A DNA stretch of 62,490 nucleotides from Bacteroidota bacterium (lineage in GTDB: Bacteria > Bacteroidota > Bacteroidia > Chitinophagales > Chitinophagaceae). Below the pieces are notes generated by a model, which was not told the origin of the DNA, did not search any database, and worked only from the letters and a program-made list of their open reading frames with translations. The translations under genes and the position numbers were made by a program. Positions 1 through 9,045 of the stretch are shown here, piece by piece (position 1 is the first letter of the stretch; each line of letters starts with the position of its first letter). The stretch lies in NCBI GenBank assembly GCA_023391015.1, contig JAEWBT010000132.1:1-62490 (forward strand), given 5' to 3'.

Positions 1-445
1 CATCGAAGGCCACGCCGGCATTGGAAAGAAACAGTTGGTCGTTGGCAAAACCCACATCCACCCGCAGGAGCCGGGCCGAGTTGAGCCGTTCCACGGCACC
101 TTCCAGCGACAAAGGAATGCCCAGTGAACGGGCAAAGCCGTTGCCACTGCCTTTGGGCAGAATGCCCAGCGCGGTGTCGGTTCCGTAAAGTCCTTTGGCG
201 ACATCGGCTACCGAGCCGTCGCCGCCTACCGCTACTACGGCAAAAGCGCCGCTCCCGGCTGCTTCCCGGGCAAGTTCAATGCCGTGCTTTGCCTTTTGCG
301 TTGTTTGGATTTCGTACCGGAACCGGGATACATCCAGCCGGGCGTCCAGCGCCGATGCTATCGCCTTGACCCGGTCGGTGCCGCTGCGCGGATTGACGAT
401 AAAAACAATCTTTTTGATAGCCGGGTGAGAAATTATCTGTTCAAT
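1..445 (-). CDS. Diacylglycerol kinase-like lipid kinase, 3' truncated by window edge
   Basis: The minus strand reads KIVFIVNPRSG near the N-terminus, then AVVAVGGDGSVADVA and LGILPKGSGNGFARSLGIP. These are the nucleotide-binding GGDG and GxGNxxAR motifs of the diacylglycerol kinase catalytic domain (DAGK_cat, YegS/DgkB type), which phosphorylates a lipid or sphingoid substrate with ATP. Only about 145 codons are in the window. No ATG, GTG or TTG lies between the upstream in-frame stop (476-478) and the first conserved strand. The start must be a rare codon such as ATT at 445 or ATC at 418, where an ATG followed by AAA AAG would be typical; a sequence error is also possible. The gene lies just downstream of the PorZ-like gene on the same strand, so it may be co-transcribed. 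The family call is firm and the start is not. Confidence 0.8.
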   Translation of the reverse strand, partial: MEQIISHPAIKKIVFIVNPRSGTDRVKAIASALDARLDVSRFRYEIQTTQKAKHGIELAREAAGSGAFAVVAVGGDGSVADVAKGLYGTDTALGILPKGSGNGFARSLGIPLSLEGAVERLNSARLLRVDVGFANDQLFLSNAGVAFD

Positions 446-483
446 ACGGAGGAGGCCAAAACCAGTTTCCGGAAATTACCGCC

Positions 484-2769
484 TTATTCGGCAAAAACAA
501 ACTTGCCCTGTGTTGTTAGCGTTCCGTCTTTGCTGGTAACAAAGATCAGGTACACACCGGTCTGCGGCCGGCGACCCGTATAGTCCAGTCCGTCCCAAAC
601 GGCTTGTCCGCCGTTGGCCGTCGTCCGGTACACAAGCTGCCCGGAAACATCGGTGATGCGCACATCGGCGTTGGCGGGCAGGTTGGCAAAGGCAATCGGC
701 CCGCGGTAATCGCTGCGCACCGGGTTGGGAAAAATCCGGATCGTTTGAGCCGATTCGCTGCCCGCTGTTGCCGTGCCCCGGTAGCTCATCAGTCCGTTGG
801 ACGTGCCGATATACACATCGCCGGTAACATCGTCTACGGCAATGCGCTGAATGATATTGGAAGGCAGGGGCGAATTGGAGATCGTAAAGCGCTCCACGAC
901 CTGCTGGGCATCGGCGGTGATCAGCCACACGCCGTTGTTGGTGCCGACCCATTTGCGATTGGCGCCGTCTATGGCAATGGCATTGACCTGCTCGCCATCG
1001 AAGAGCCTGCCGGCAAACTGATCGAGCTTCAGGGTGGGTTGGGTGGCTTCGCATTTGCCCCCAATAACGCTTCCGGGGCAGCTCACCACCGCCATGCCGT
1101 TTTCGGTTCCGATCCAGATGCTGCCGTCGCGGTCTTTGGCAAGGCTCAGCACGGCGGCAACGGGCAATCCTCCGGATCTTTCCCCGGCGGTCAGGTGGGC
1201 GCTCCGGTCGTCGGCCGGATTGTCGGGAGTTCCGTTCATGTCATAGACGAATACGCCACCGCCGCGCGGCTGAAACCACCACAACTGCCCGAAATCGTCG
1301 GTGAGCAGGCCGGCTGCCGTGCGGGCCAGGCCGCCGGCAAAAGAAGAACCGTTGGCAGCCAGGTGCGTCCATTGTCCGTTTTTGGAAAGAACCGCCAGGT
1401 CGTGTTCCCGTGGCTTGTATTGCCCCACAATCAGGTTGCCGTCGCGGTCGCGGGTCATGCTCATGACGCCAAAGCTGGTTGCGGTTGCATCATCATAATA
1501 AGGCTCCAGGGCGGCGGCGGTCAGGTTTTCTACCGTGCTGTCTTTTTTAATCAGATACAAGCCCTGCTGCATGGATCCATAGTACGTTCCGGCGTCGGTC
1601 TCAGCATAGTCGATGAGGTCGGTTACGTTGATTGAAAAAGGCAATCGGGTGTTCCACTGATCGGTCGTGCCGTCATAATCGGAAATCCAGCCAAAGCGAC
1701 CTACGGGTTGAAACAAAAGATTATAGGAGCCATGCAGCACCCGCACTTTCCGGTCCTGGGCCGTGATTTTAAAATTATATGGATAATAAGGTCCGGACGG
1801 CGCAATCGGAGTGGGATCGAAGCTGGTGGTGCGCTGCAACAGGCCTTCCCAATAATCGGCAGTGTAGAAAGTGCCGTCCTTTAGTTGCAGCGTCATGCGG
1901 GGCGAGCCGGCGCGAAACGAGTCGGTCACTGTCCCGGCGGCATCGAGCACCCGCACGCGGCCAAACACATAGCCGTTGGCCGTGATGATCTGCGTAACCG
2001 TCAGTCCACTGTTTTGAGCCGGGTCGATGTGCACCACTTCGCGGGACCGGAAAACCGTGTCAGGAACATCGTTTTCACGGTAGTGCAACACTCCGGCAGC
2101 CGTGTGCAGCCACAGGCTGCTGCCCGAGGCCGCGAGGCCGCGAAGCGTATCGGCAATCAAAGGCTGCCACACCGTAAAATCCTGGAGGTTGACGCCCGAG
2201 AGTGGTGCACGGTATAAACCCTGAGGCGTGGCGGCATATAGATAACCTGAGAGGGCACGCAGTGCGCGAATCGGCAGCACATCACCGCCGTAGTTGAAAA
2301 CGTAGTTTTCTTTTACCTCCTGCTTTTTAAGGTCGAGCACCACTGCCCCGATGCTGGTACTAATATAAGCAATGCCGCCGGTGCAGTATACATCATAGAT
2401 GGTTTTGGCACCCGCAGCCGGCCGCAGCCGGATGCTCGGAATATTAAAGAAAGCGCCATCGCGGTAAAGGTCGATATTGCCGTTGACGTAGGTGATCACC
2501 GTGGTGCCGGTCACCGTATCATAGCCGATCTTATCGGTTCCGGCATCAGACATGCCATCGACCTTGGAGTGAATTGTCGTTTCGCCGTTGGCGGGCCGGT
2601 AGGTATAAAAACCAACGTCGGAAGCCGCATAAATCACCTCGCCGTCGGAGGCAAGGCCCGTGAGCACGTTGTAAGGATAATGCGACTGCCACTGTCCGAT
2701 AGCGCCCCGCTGGGCAAAAAGGGGAAAGGAAAGCAGCAAAAGCGGGATCAGGGAAAACGTAAAACGCAT
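484..2769 (-). CDS. porZ: PorZ-like T9SS protein with beta-propeller repeats
   Basis: This 761-residue protein begins with a signal peptide (MRFTFSLIPLLLLSFPLFAQ). It continues with propeller-like repeats carrying motifs such as WQSHYPYNVLTGLASDGEV, IYAASDVGFYTYR and WIGTENGMAVV. The C-terminal ~85 residues form a T9SS-type sorting domain (IRIFPNPVRSDYRGPI ... GVYLIFV). Length and architecture match PorZ, a surface component of the type IX attachment complex that in Porphyromonas binds A-LPS and works with the sortase PorU. An ordinary two-component-regulator-propeller cargo protein is the alternative. It is transcribed divergently from the TonB receptor, and the lipid-kinase gene follows immediately on the same strand. 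Confidence 0.7.
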   Translation of the reverse strand: MRFTFSLIPLLLLSFPLFAQRGAIGQWQSHYPYNVLTGLASDGEVIYAASDVGFYTYRPANGETTIHSKVDGMSDAGTDKIGYDTVTGTTVITYVNGNIDLYRDGAFFNIPSIRLRPAAGAKTIYDVYCTGGIAYISTSIGAVVLDLKKQEVKENYVFNYGGDVLPIRALRALSGYLYAATPQGLYRAPLSGVNLQDFTVWQPLIADTLRGLAASGSSLWLHTAAGVLHYRENDVPDTVFRSREVVHIDPAQNSGLTVTQIITANGYVFGRVRVLDAAGTVTDSFRAGSPRMTLQLKDGTFYTADYWEGLLQRTTSFDPTPIAPSGPYYPYNFKITAQDRKVRVLHGSYNLLFQPVGRFGWISDYDGTTDQWNTRLPFSINVTDLIDYAETDAGTYYGSMQQGLYLIKKDSTVENLTAAALEPYYDDATATSFGVMSMTRDRDGNLIVGQYKPREHDLAVLSKNGQWTHLAANGSSFAGGLARTAAGLLTDDFGQLWWFQPRGGGVFVYDMNGTPDNPADDRSAHLTAGERSGGLPVAAVLSLAKDRDGSIWIGTENGMAVVSCPGSVIGGKCEATQPTLKLDQFAGRLFDGEQVNAIAIDGANRKWVGTNNGVWLITADAQQVVERFTISNSPLPSNIIQRIAVDDVTGDVYIGTSNGLMSYRGTATAGSESAQTIRIFPNPVRSDYRGPIAFANLPANADVRITDVSGQLVYRTTANGGQAVWDGLDYTGRRPQTGVYLIFVTSKDGTLTTQGKFVFAE

Positions 2770-3009
2770 GGCAGATTTAAGGTACGAAGCTACAGGTAAA
2801 CGGAACGGCGGCCTTTTCTATTGTAGCCCTGCCGGTGCGCCGGGTTCCGGAATCGTTCCAACGCAACCTTCAACGAATGCCACTGTTAAACCCCGCTGCA
2901 ACCGCTTCCCGGCGACCCAATGGAAAAATAGGCGTTCGGATTCCTTTTATGTGGCAATTTTGCGCCACATTTCCGGAAAATATCCATCTCCGATAGCCTC
3001 TCGTTTTTT
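2770..3009. promoter_or_regulatory. Divergent intergenic region between porZ-like gene and TonB receptor
   Basis: The 240 bp between two divergent genes must hold both promoters. An ATTTTGC segment near 2957 resembles the TAnnTTTG -7 box and is followed by one TTTCCGGAAA palindrome near 2969. I see no RNA gene or other ORF worth calling. Confidence 0.4.
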
Positions 3010-5361
3010 ATGTCTGTATCTTATCTGCGACCCGGTCGCTTTTTACCGCTTACCTTTTTGCTTTTGCTGCTGGGTCTCCCGGCGCTGGCGCAAAATTTCA
3101 CTGTTTCTGGAATCATCCGCGATGCCGAAACCGGTGAAACCCTCCTGGGGGCCAATGTGGAAGTCGTAGAAAAAAAAGGCGGTGGCACCGTAAGCAACGA
3201 ATACGGCTTCTACTCGCTCACCCTGCCGGTCGGCAGCTACAACCTGCTGATCTCCTATAGCGGCTACAAGACCGAGGTGCGCCCGATCACCCTTAAAGGG
3301 GCTCTCAGACAGGATATCACCCTTAAAGAATCCAAAACAGAGCTGGAAGAGGTAGTGGTGCGCGGCGAAGCGCGCAACGCCAACGTGACCAGCGCCCAAA
3401 CCGGCGTCACCAAGCTGGACATCGCCGCCATCAAAGACGTTCCGGTGTTGTTTGGTGAGCGCGATGTCATTAAAGTATTGCAGTTGCTGCCCGGCGTCAA
3501 AAGCGCGGGCGAAGGCGGCAGCGGCTTTTTTGTGCGCGGTGGTGGTGCCGACCAGAACCTGATCCTGCTCGACGAAGCGCCGGTCTACAACCCTTCGCAT
3601 CTGCTGGGCTTTTTCTCCACCTTTACTTCGGAAGCCATCAAAAACGTAACGCTCTATAAAGGCAATCCACCGGCACAATATGGCGGGCGGCTTTCGTCGG
3701 TGCTGGACGTAACCATGAAAGACGGCGACAATCAGCGCTTTGGCGTAGAAGGCGGTATCGGACTGATTTCTTCCCGGCTCGCCATCGAAGGACCCATCGT
3801 GAAAGACAAAGGCTCTTTTCTGGTTACCGGTCGCCGTACCTATGCCGACATCTTCCTGGGCCTTTCGAGCGATACGTCCCTGAAGGGTGCCCAGTTGTAT
3901 TTCTATGATTTTAACGCTAAAGCCAACTACCGGCTTGGCGATAAAGACCGGCTTTTCCTTTCCGGCTATTTCGGGCGCGATGTGCTGGCGCTCGGCGGCG
4001 GGCTTTTCGGCATTGACTGGGGCAACGCAACCGGCACCTTGCGCTGGAACCATCAGTTTAATCCCAGACTGTTTTCCAACACCTCGATTATCTACTCCAA
4101 CTTCAACTACGGCTTTAAGCTCAGCAGCGGCAGCAACAATTTTGAAGTGTTGAGCCGGCTCGAAGATCTGAACATCAAGCAGGAATTTCAGTATTTTCCC
4201 AATCCTAAAAACAGCCTGCGCTTTGGTGTCAATGCTATCCGCCACAGCATTCTGCCCAACGAAGTGAAGGCGGGCGCCTCCACCGGCATCAACAATATTG
4301 TGATTCCCAGGCGCTTTAGCTGGGAAACAGCTGCCTGGGCACAAAACGACTGGAAAGCGGCCGAATGGCTCAATATTTCCTATGGCCTGCGGGGGGGGCT
4401 TTTCCTGGTTATGGGCGGACCGGATTATTATCAGTTCAACGGCGACGGAACGGTGCGCGATACCCTTAAAACCCGCAACGGCGAAGTGGTGCAATCTTAT
4501 CCCACGCTGGAGCCGCGCATCTCGGCCTCCATTGTGATCAGCGACGACAAATCGGTAAAAGCTTCCTACGCCCGCAACGTGCAGCACATCCGGCAGCTCA
4601 CCACGGCGGCTTCCAACACGCCAACCGACCGCTATATCATGAGTTCCAACGTGGTGGCCCCGGCCCTGGCCGATCAGTTTTCGGTGGGCTATTACCAGAA
4701 TTTCCGGGAAAACACCCTGGAGTTTTCGGCGGAGACCTACTATAAATCCATTCAGAAAGAAGTGGATTTCCGGGACGGAGCCAACCTCAACGGTCGTCAG
4801 GACGTAGAAGGCGAATTGCTCTACGGTGTGGGCCGTGCCTATGGGCTGGAGCTTTTGCTGCGGAAAAAAACCGGAAAATTTACCGGTTGGGTTGGCTATA
4901 CCATCAGCCGGTCGGAGCGGCAGGTAGACGGCATCAACCGGGACGCCTGGTACCCCACGCGGCAGGACCGCCTGCACGACATCTCGCTGGTCGGGCTGTA
5001 TCAATTAACCAAACGCTGGAACCTTTCGGCCAACTTTGTATACTGGACCGGCAACGCCGTTACCTTTCCTTCCGGAAAATACCTGCAACAGGACGGCAAC
5101 GTTTTGTTTTATTACAACGGACGCAACCAGGACCGGCTGCCGGCCTACCACCGCCTCGACATCGGCGCAACCCTGCAGGGCAAGCCGCGCAAGCGCTGGC
5201 AGAGTGAGTGGGCCTTCTCCGTTTATAATGTCTATGGCCGGGAAAATGCCTTTTCGATCTCTTTCCGCGAAGATCCGGCCGACCCTACGCGCACCCAGGC
5301 TTTGCAGACCGCTCTGTTCCGCTGGGTGCCTTCCGTTTCCTACAACTTCAAATTTAAATAA
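3010..5361 (+). CDS. TonB-dependent outer-membrane receptor with carboxypeptidase-like N-domain
   Basis: This 783-residue protein has a signal peptide ending near ALAQ, then a carboxypeptidase-like regulatory domain (residues ~29-110, FTVSGIIRDAETGETLLGAN). A TonB plug follows (LEEVVVRGEAR, VKSAGEGGSGFFVRGGGADQNLILLDEAPVYNPSHLLG), then a long beta-barrel ending in aromatic-rich strands (FRWVPSVSYNFKFK). It imports an unknown ligand through the outer membrane using TonB energy. The DUF4249 lipoprotein gene starts 3 nt after its stop, a pairing seen repeatedly in Bacteroidota and probably a receptor with its surface partner. An 8-G homopolymer lies in the frame near 4391-4398. Confidence 0.93.
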   Translation: MSVSYLRPGRFLPLTFLLLLLGLPALAQNFTVSGIIRDAETGETLLGANVEVVEKKGGGTVSNEYGFYSLTLPVGSYNLLISYSGYKTEVRPITLKGALRQDITLKESKTELEEVVVRGEARNANVTSAQTGVTKLDIAAIKDVPVLFGERDVIKVLQLLPGVKSAGEGGSGFFVRGGGADQNLILLDEAPVYNPSHLLGFFSTFTSEAIKNVTLYKGNPPAQYGGRLSSVLDVTMKDGDNQRFGVEGGIGLISSRLAIEGPIVKDKGSFLVTGRRTYADIFLGLSSDTSLKGAQLYFYDFNAKANYRLGDKDRLFLSGYFGRDVLALGGGLFGIDWGNATGTLRWNHQFNPRLFSNTSIIYSNFNYGFKLSSGSNNFEVLSRLEDLNIKQEFQYFPNPKNSLRFGVNAIRHSILPNEVKAGASTGINNIVIPRRFSWETAAWAQNDWKAAEWLNISYGLRGGLFLVMGGPDYYQFNGDGTVRDTLKTRNGEVVQSYPTLEPRISASIVISDDKSVKASYARNVQHIRQLTTAASNTPTDRYIMSSNVVAPALADQFSVGYYQNFRENTLEFSAETYYKSIQKEVDFRDGANLNGRQDVEGELLYGVGRAYGLELLLRKKTGKFTGWVGYTISRSERQVDGINRDAWYPTRQDRLHDISLVGLYQLTKRWNLSANFVYWTGNAVTFPSGKYLQQDGNVLFYYNGRNQDRLPAYHRLDIGATLQGKPRKRWQSEWAFSVYNVYGRENAFSISFREDPADPTRTQALQTALFRWVPSVSYNFKFK

Positions 5362-5364
5362 GTC

Positions 5365-6159
5365 ATGCGCTCTTTTCTTTTTTGGATAACCGGGCTGGGT
5401 GCCCTGCTGACGGCCGCTTCCTGCCAGAAAGTAATCGACCTGAAGGTAGGCGACAGCACGCCGCGTGTGTTTATTGAAGGCCGGGTGACCGATAGCCTGC
5501 AACCCTGGACGGTAGTATTGTCGAAGACCATCCCGTTTAGCGAATCGACCCGCCTCGATGCCGTAGAAGGCGCGCAGGTGATTATCCGCGATCAGACCGC
5601 CGGAACCGTTGACTCTCTGGTAGAATCCACGCCCGGTCATTATGTTACTCCTGTGGCCCGGGCCGGAATCACAGGCCATACTTATACACTGGAGGCTATA
5701 ACTTCGGAGGGCGTCTTTACAGCGACTTCTACCTTGCCGGCGCGTGTGTCAATTGATAGCGTCCGCATCGAAACCGCTTCTTTTTTCGGTCAGACGGCTG
5801 CGCAGATTTTTGTGGAGTTTATCGACCCACCCGGCATTCCCAATTATTACCGATTCCTGATCTGGGCCAATGGCAAGGTGCAGCGCACGGAAGCGCGCGA
5901 CGACCGCTACAGCGACGGACGCCTCAACGGCCGGCCCAGTATCGTGTCTTATGACACAGACAAAAACATCGGTTCGGGCACGACCATCCGGATTGACCTG
6001 GAGGGAATCGATGAAGGCACCTATAAATATTTTTCTACCCTGGGCAATGCCGACGGCAACAGTGCGGCGCCGGCCAACCCGGTGGGCAATATTTCTGGTG
6101 GGGCACTGGGCTATTTTGGCACTTTCGCGGTGCAGGAGCTTCAGGTAGTGCTGCCCTGA
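5365..6159 (+). CDS. DUF4249 lipoprotein, partner of TonB receptor
   Basis: This 264-residue protein has a lipoprotein signal (LLTAASC, acylation Cys near residue 19). It contains a DUF4249-type beta-sandwich, with VFIEGRVTDSLQPWTVVLSKT, GAQVIIRDQ and the HTYTLEA strand. DUF4249 proteins are usually encoded next to carboxypeptidase-like-domain TonB receptors, as here with a 3-nt gap, and are presumed to sit at the outer membrane. The substrate is unknown. It is translationally close to, and probably in one operon with, the receptor. Confidence 0.85.
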   Translation: MRSFLFWITGLGALLTAASCQKVIDLKVGDSTPRVFIEGRVTDSLQPWTVVLSKTIPFSESTRLDAVEGAQVIIRDQTAGTVDSLVESTPGHYVTPVARAGITGHTYTLEAITSEGVFTATSTLPARVSIDSVRIETASFFGQTAAQIFVEFIDPPGIPNYYRFLIWANGKVQRTEARDDRYSDGRLNGRPSIVSYDTDKNIGSGTTIRIDLEGIDEGTYKYFSTLGNADGNSAAPANPVGNISGGALGYFGTFAVQELQVVLP

Positions 6160-6221
6160 TGGGTTGTGGGAGGCGCCGGGTTCTTAATTTCGGTGTCGGC
6201 ACATTCAACCGTCCCCCTGCC

Positions 6222-7277
6222 ATGCTGCGTTTCCTCTTTTACTGCCTTTTGTTATGGATCCTGACGCCGGCGCGCGCGCAAAAGAAACAGCCGGCCTTGC
6301 CCGAAGCAGTTTACATCAACCAGCTGGCAGCCGCCCTGGCGCAGCCGCAACCGGCGCCATACGTGGCGCTGATGCCATCGGCGGAGGTCTTGTATGACCT
6401 GCAGCCGGTATTGCCTAAGCTGCTGCGTACCCTGGAACCCGACTCACTGGAAGTGGCCACCGACGGTGTGGGCCCTGTGCTGGCGCGCAATGCCGAGCGC
6501 TGGTTTCAACGTTTTCGCGACGAAAGCGATGCTATGCGGCTGCGCTGGAACACCCTGCGGCTGGCGCGCTATGAACTGATCAAGCAGCCACCAACGCGCG
6601 ACAGCCTGCTGGAGCAACTGGCACCCGACCGCTACATGGGTTATGTGTTTTTCCTGGACCCGATGCGGCAAAAGACCTTTGCTGTCAAGGTGCGCGGCTT
6701 GTTTGGATACGGCGGAAAATTATGGGGAGGGGCCCTTGCCGCGATTTATCCGGCGGAGACCATTGCCGCCTATGAGGCCCATGCCGAAGCTGCCCGCAGA
6801 GCAGCCGCCAAAGGCGAATCGTATGTGGCCTTCCAACCGGAAGAGACCGACGATGACGAAGACGAAGATTGGGGAAATCCGTCGCCAAAGGCAAAGGGCG
6901 ACGCGCAGCCCAAAGGCGTGGTGGCTGAGCGGCGCTATTTTACCGGATTTTTTGACGATGAGATTCCGGTGCACCTTTTTATCCGGGGCTATCGGGGCAA
7001 TTGCCAAGAAGGCGTGTGTCGCTGGAACGCCATCATGCTGGTAGGCGATGAAGACGATTGGGTGGGCCTTTCTATGGTGAAAAAAGAAGAAAGCTGGCTT
7101 TTTACGGAAGTGCCCAACAAAGCAACGATGGAGCTCAAACCGGAAAAAACATTCCTGAAAGGCACCTGGACCGCTACTGATGACAATACCGGCTATGAGG
7201 TAGAACTGGTGGAAAAGGAAGTACCGAAGAAAAAACTGTCCACACTGGAAGACGCTATGGACAACCTCGGTCTTTAA
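6222..7277 (+). CDS. Secreted hypothetical protein
   Basis: I do not recognise a family. The ATG at 6222 is preferred over an upstream ATG at 6159 because it starts a clean signal peptide (MLRFLFYCLLLWILTPARAQ). The mature protein is about 330 residues, rich in Ala and Arg in its first half. An acidic linker (ETDDDEDEDWG) lies near the middle, followed by a beta-rich C-terminal part with a Lys/Glu-rich tail. It follows the DUF4249 gene on the same strand after 62 nt and may be co-transcribed with it. Confidence 0.7.
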   Translation: MLRFLFYCLLLWILTPARAQKKQPALPEAVYINQLAAALAQPQPAPYVALMPSAEVLYDLQPVLPKLLRTLEPDSLEVATDGVGPVLARNAERWFQRFRDESDAMRLRWNTLRLARYELIKQPPTRDSLLEQLAPDRYMGYVFFLDPMRQKTFAVKVRGLFGYGGKLWGGALAAIYPAETIAAYEAHAEAARRAAAKGESYVAFQPEETDDDEDEDWGNPSPKAKGDAQPKGVVAERRYFTGFFDDEIPVHLFIRGYRGNCQEGVCRWNAIMLVGDEDDWVGLSMVKKEESWLFTEVPNKATMELKPEKTFLKGTWTATDDNTGYEVELVEKEVPKKKLSTLEDAMDNLGL

Positions 7278-7382
7278 GACAAAGGGATATTCAGGAAAAT
7301 TTCCGGAAATCTCAGCTCTTGGCACAGGCGCCCAGGCTTTCCGGAAATCTTTATTTGGCAAAAAGCTCCCGTTTGGAGGCCC

Positions 7383-7390
7383 TACCTTTG
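7383..7390 (+). promoter_or_regulatory. Promoter -7 box for transketolase gene
   Basis: TACCTTTG matches the Bacteroidota -7 element TAnnTTTG. Only 7 nt separate it from the ATG at 7398, so the transcript would be leaderless or nearly so. A TTTG at 7354-7357 is a possible but widely spaced -33 box. Confidence 0.55.
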
Positions 7391-7397
7391 CGGCGCT

Positions 7398-8360
7398 ATG
7401 CCAAAAGCCACCGATATCCTCATTCTGGACCAGAAAGAAACCCGCGCCGGATTTGGCGAGGGAATCCTCGAAGCAGGCCGGAAAAACGACAAAGTTGTTG
7501 CACTCACCGCCGACCTTGCCGGCTCTCTGAAGCTCAACGCGTTTATCAAAGAATTTCCGCAACGCTTTGTGCAGTGCGGCATCGCCGAAGCCAATATGAT
7601 TGGCGTGGCTGCCGGCCTGGCCATCGACGGCTTTATCCCCTACACCACTACGTTTGCCAACTTTTCCACCTCGCGGGTCTATGACCAGATCCGCCAGAGT
7701 GTAGCCTACTCGGATAAAAATGTCAAAATCTGTGCGTCCCACGCCGGATTGACGCTCGGCGAAGACGGCGCGACTCACCAGGTTCTGGAAGACATTGGCA
7801 TGATGAAAATGCTGCCCGGCATGACGGTGATTGTGCCCTGCGACTTCAACCAAACCAAGGCCGCAACTATCGCCATCGCCGACCATAAAGGCCCGGTATA
7901 TCTGCGTTTTGGCCGTCCCAAATGGCCGGTGTTTACCGCCCCGGACGCGCCGTTTGAAATCGGCAAGGCGCAAATGCTGGCTGAAGGAACGGATATCACG
8001 ATTGCCGCCTGCGGTCATCTTGTGTGGACGGCTATCGAAGCGGCCAAAATGCTGGAAGAAAAAGGCGTTTCGGTAGAAGTCATCAACTTTCACACTATTA
8101 AACCGTTTGACGAAGCAGCCCTCCTGAAAAGCGTTGCTAAAACCGGCTGTATTGTAACTGCGGAAGAGCACCAGCAGGCTGGCGGCTTGGGCGAAACGAT
8201 TGCTTCCGTTCTGGCCCGCAAAAGCCCCGCCCCAATGGAAATGGTAGCCGTGCAGGACACCTTTGGAGAAAGCGGCACGCCGATGCAACTCCTTCAGAAA
8301 TACGGCCTGACAAAAGAAGCCATTATTGAAAAAGCCGAAGCGGTGTTGGGTCGTAAATAG
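7398..8360 (+). CDS. Transketolase, C-terminal (pyrimidine-binding plus C-domain) subunit
   Basis: This 320-residue protein corresponds to the C-terminal half of transketolase. It has a pyrimidine-binding domain (FVQCGIAEANMIGVAAGLAIDGFIPY, where the Glu activates thiamine diphosphate; SHAGLTLGEDGATHQ) and a transketolase C-terminal domain (residues ~185-310). Two-gene transketolases are common in Bacteroidota and archaea. The partner N-terminal subunit carrying the diphosphate-binding domain is not adjacent here and must lie elsewhere. The complete enzyme shuttles two-carbon ketol units in the pentose phosphate pathway. Confidence 0.9.
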   Translation: MPKATDILILDQKETRAGFGEGILEAGRKNDKVVALTADLAGSLKLNAFIKEFPQRFVQCGIAEANMIGVAAGLAIDGFIPYTTTFANFSTSRVYDQIRQSVAYSDKNVKICASHAGLTLGEDGATHQVLEDIGMMKMLPGMTVIVPCDFNQTKAATIAIADHKGPVYLRFGRPKWPVFTAPDAPFEIGKAQMLAEGTDITIAACGHLVWTAIEAAKMLEEKGVSVEVINFHTIKPFDEAALLKSVAKTGCIVTAEEHQQAGGLGETIASVLARKSPAPMEMVAVQDTFGESGTPMQLLQKYGLTKEAIIEKAEAVLGRK

Positions 8361-8378
8361 CGAATGGTGTAAATGTTT

Positions 8379-8386
8379 TAAATTTG
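8379..8386 (+). promoter_or_regulatory. Promoter -7 box for toxin-antitoxin pair
   Basis: TAAATTTG fits TAnnTTTG and ends 5 nt before the ATG at 8392, again implying an almost leaderless mRNA. No convincing -33 box is visible. Confidence 0.5.
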
Positions 8387-8391
8387 ACCTT

Positions 8392-8622
8392 ATGCAAGCC
8401 CAGGTACATATCGCTTTTGAACAGTTGGTGCAACTGGCCAAACAGCTTCCGGCCAAACAATGGGCGCTGCTGAAGCAAGAAGTCGAAAAGAGCGGCCAAC
8501 CGGAGGATAAAGAGCGGGAAGCCTTTCGACAATTGTTGTTAAACGGACCGGTTTTCTCTCAGAAGCAAATAGATGCCATCGCCAAAAACCGAAAGGCAAT
8601 TGACCAATGGCGGGAAAAATAA
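8392..8622 (+). CDS. Putative VapB-like antitoxin
   Basis: This 76-residue, highly charged helical protein has a segment FEQLVQLAKQLPAKQWALLKQ and a C-terminal tail AKNRKAIDQWREK. The ATG at 8392 is chosen because a promoter-like box sits just upstream. Its 3' end overlaps the PIN-domain toxin gene by 16 nt, the usual antitoxin-before-toxin coupling. By position and size it is the antitoxin that would bind and block the toxin and autoregulate the operon. The DNA-binding fold cannot be assigned by eye. Confidence 0.75.
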   Translation: MQAQVHIAFEQLVQLAKQLPAKQWALLKQEVEKSGQPEDKEREAFRQLLLNGPVFSQKQIDAIAKNRKAIDQWREK

Positions 8623-8996
8623 TTCTGGTAGATACTTCTATCCTCATTGAGTATTTCCGGAAAACAGATAAGGCAAACGCTACCTGGATGCGCCTGTTTG
8701 ACGAAGGCTATGATTTCTGTATTTCTGCCATAACGCACTACGAAATCTATGCAGGCGCAACAGCGGGCCAGCGTCCTTTCTGGAACCACGCGCTTCAGCG
8801 GATTCAGGTGTTGCCAATGGACGAAACTGTTTCCCAAATGGCAGTGGACCTCAATGGAGCGCTGAAAAAGGCTCGTAAGCAAATTGGTATGGCGGATCTC
8901 TTTATCGCAGCTACGGCAGTTGCACACAAGCTGCCGCTGGCAACACTCAACAAAAAGCACTTTGAGCGGATAGATACCTTGACCGTTTTGCCTTGA
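8607..8996 (+). CDS. vapC: VapC-like PIN-domain ribonuclease toxin
   Basis: This 129-residue PIN-domain protein shows the expected acidic residues: D9 in ILVDTSILIEYF, E46 in THYEIYAG and D97 in GMADLFIAATA. The fourth position is N115 in ATLNKKHFERI, a common variation. VapC toxins are Mg-dependent RNases that cleave tRNA or rRNA when released from VapB. A TTTCCGGAAA palindrome lies inside the gene at codons for FRK near residue 17. Confidence 0.9.
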   Translation: MAGKIILVDTSILIEYFRKTDKANATWMRLFDEGYDFCISAITHYEIYAGATAGQRPFWNHALQRIQVLPMDETVSQMAVDLNGALKKARKQIGMADLFIAATAVAHKLPLATLNKKHFERIDTLTVLP

Positions 8997-9045
8997 GCCA
9001 AAACCTTCTCTCCAATTCCATTTTTCTCTAATTTTTTCTATTCTC

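Noticed and set aside
3043..5004. 653-codon minus-strand open frame
   Set aside because: It is antisense to the TonB receptor, has no recognisable protein features, and arises from that gene's codon pattern.
6720..8456. 578-codon minus-strand open frame
   Set aside because: It spans the ends of two real plus-strand genes and their junction and resembles no protein.
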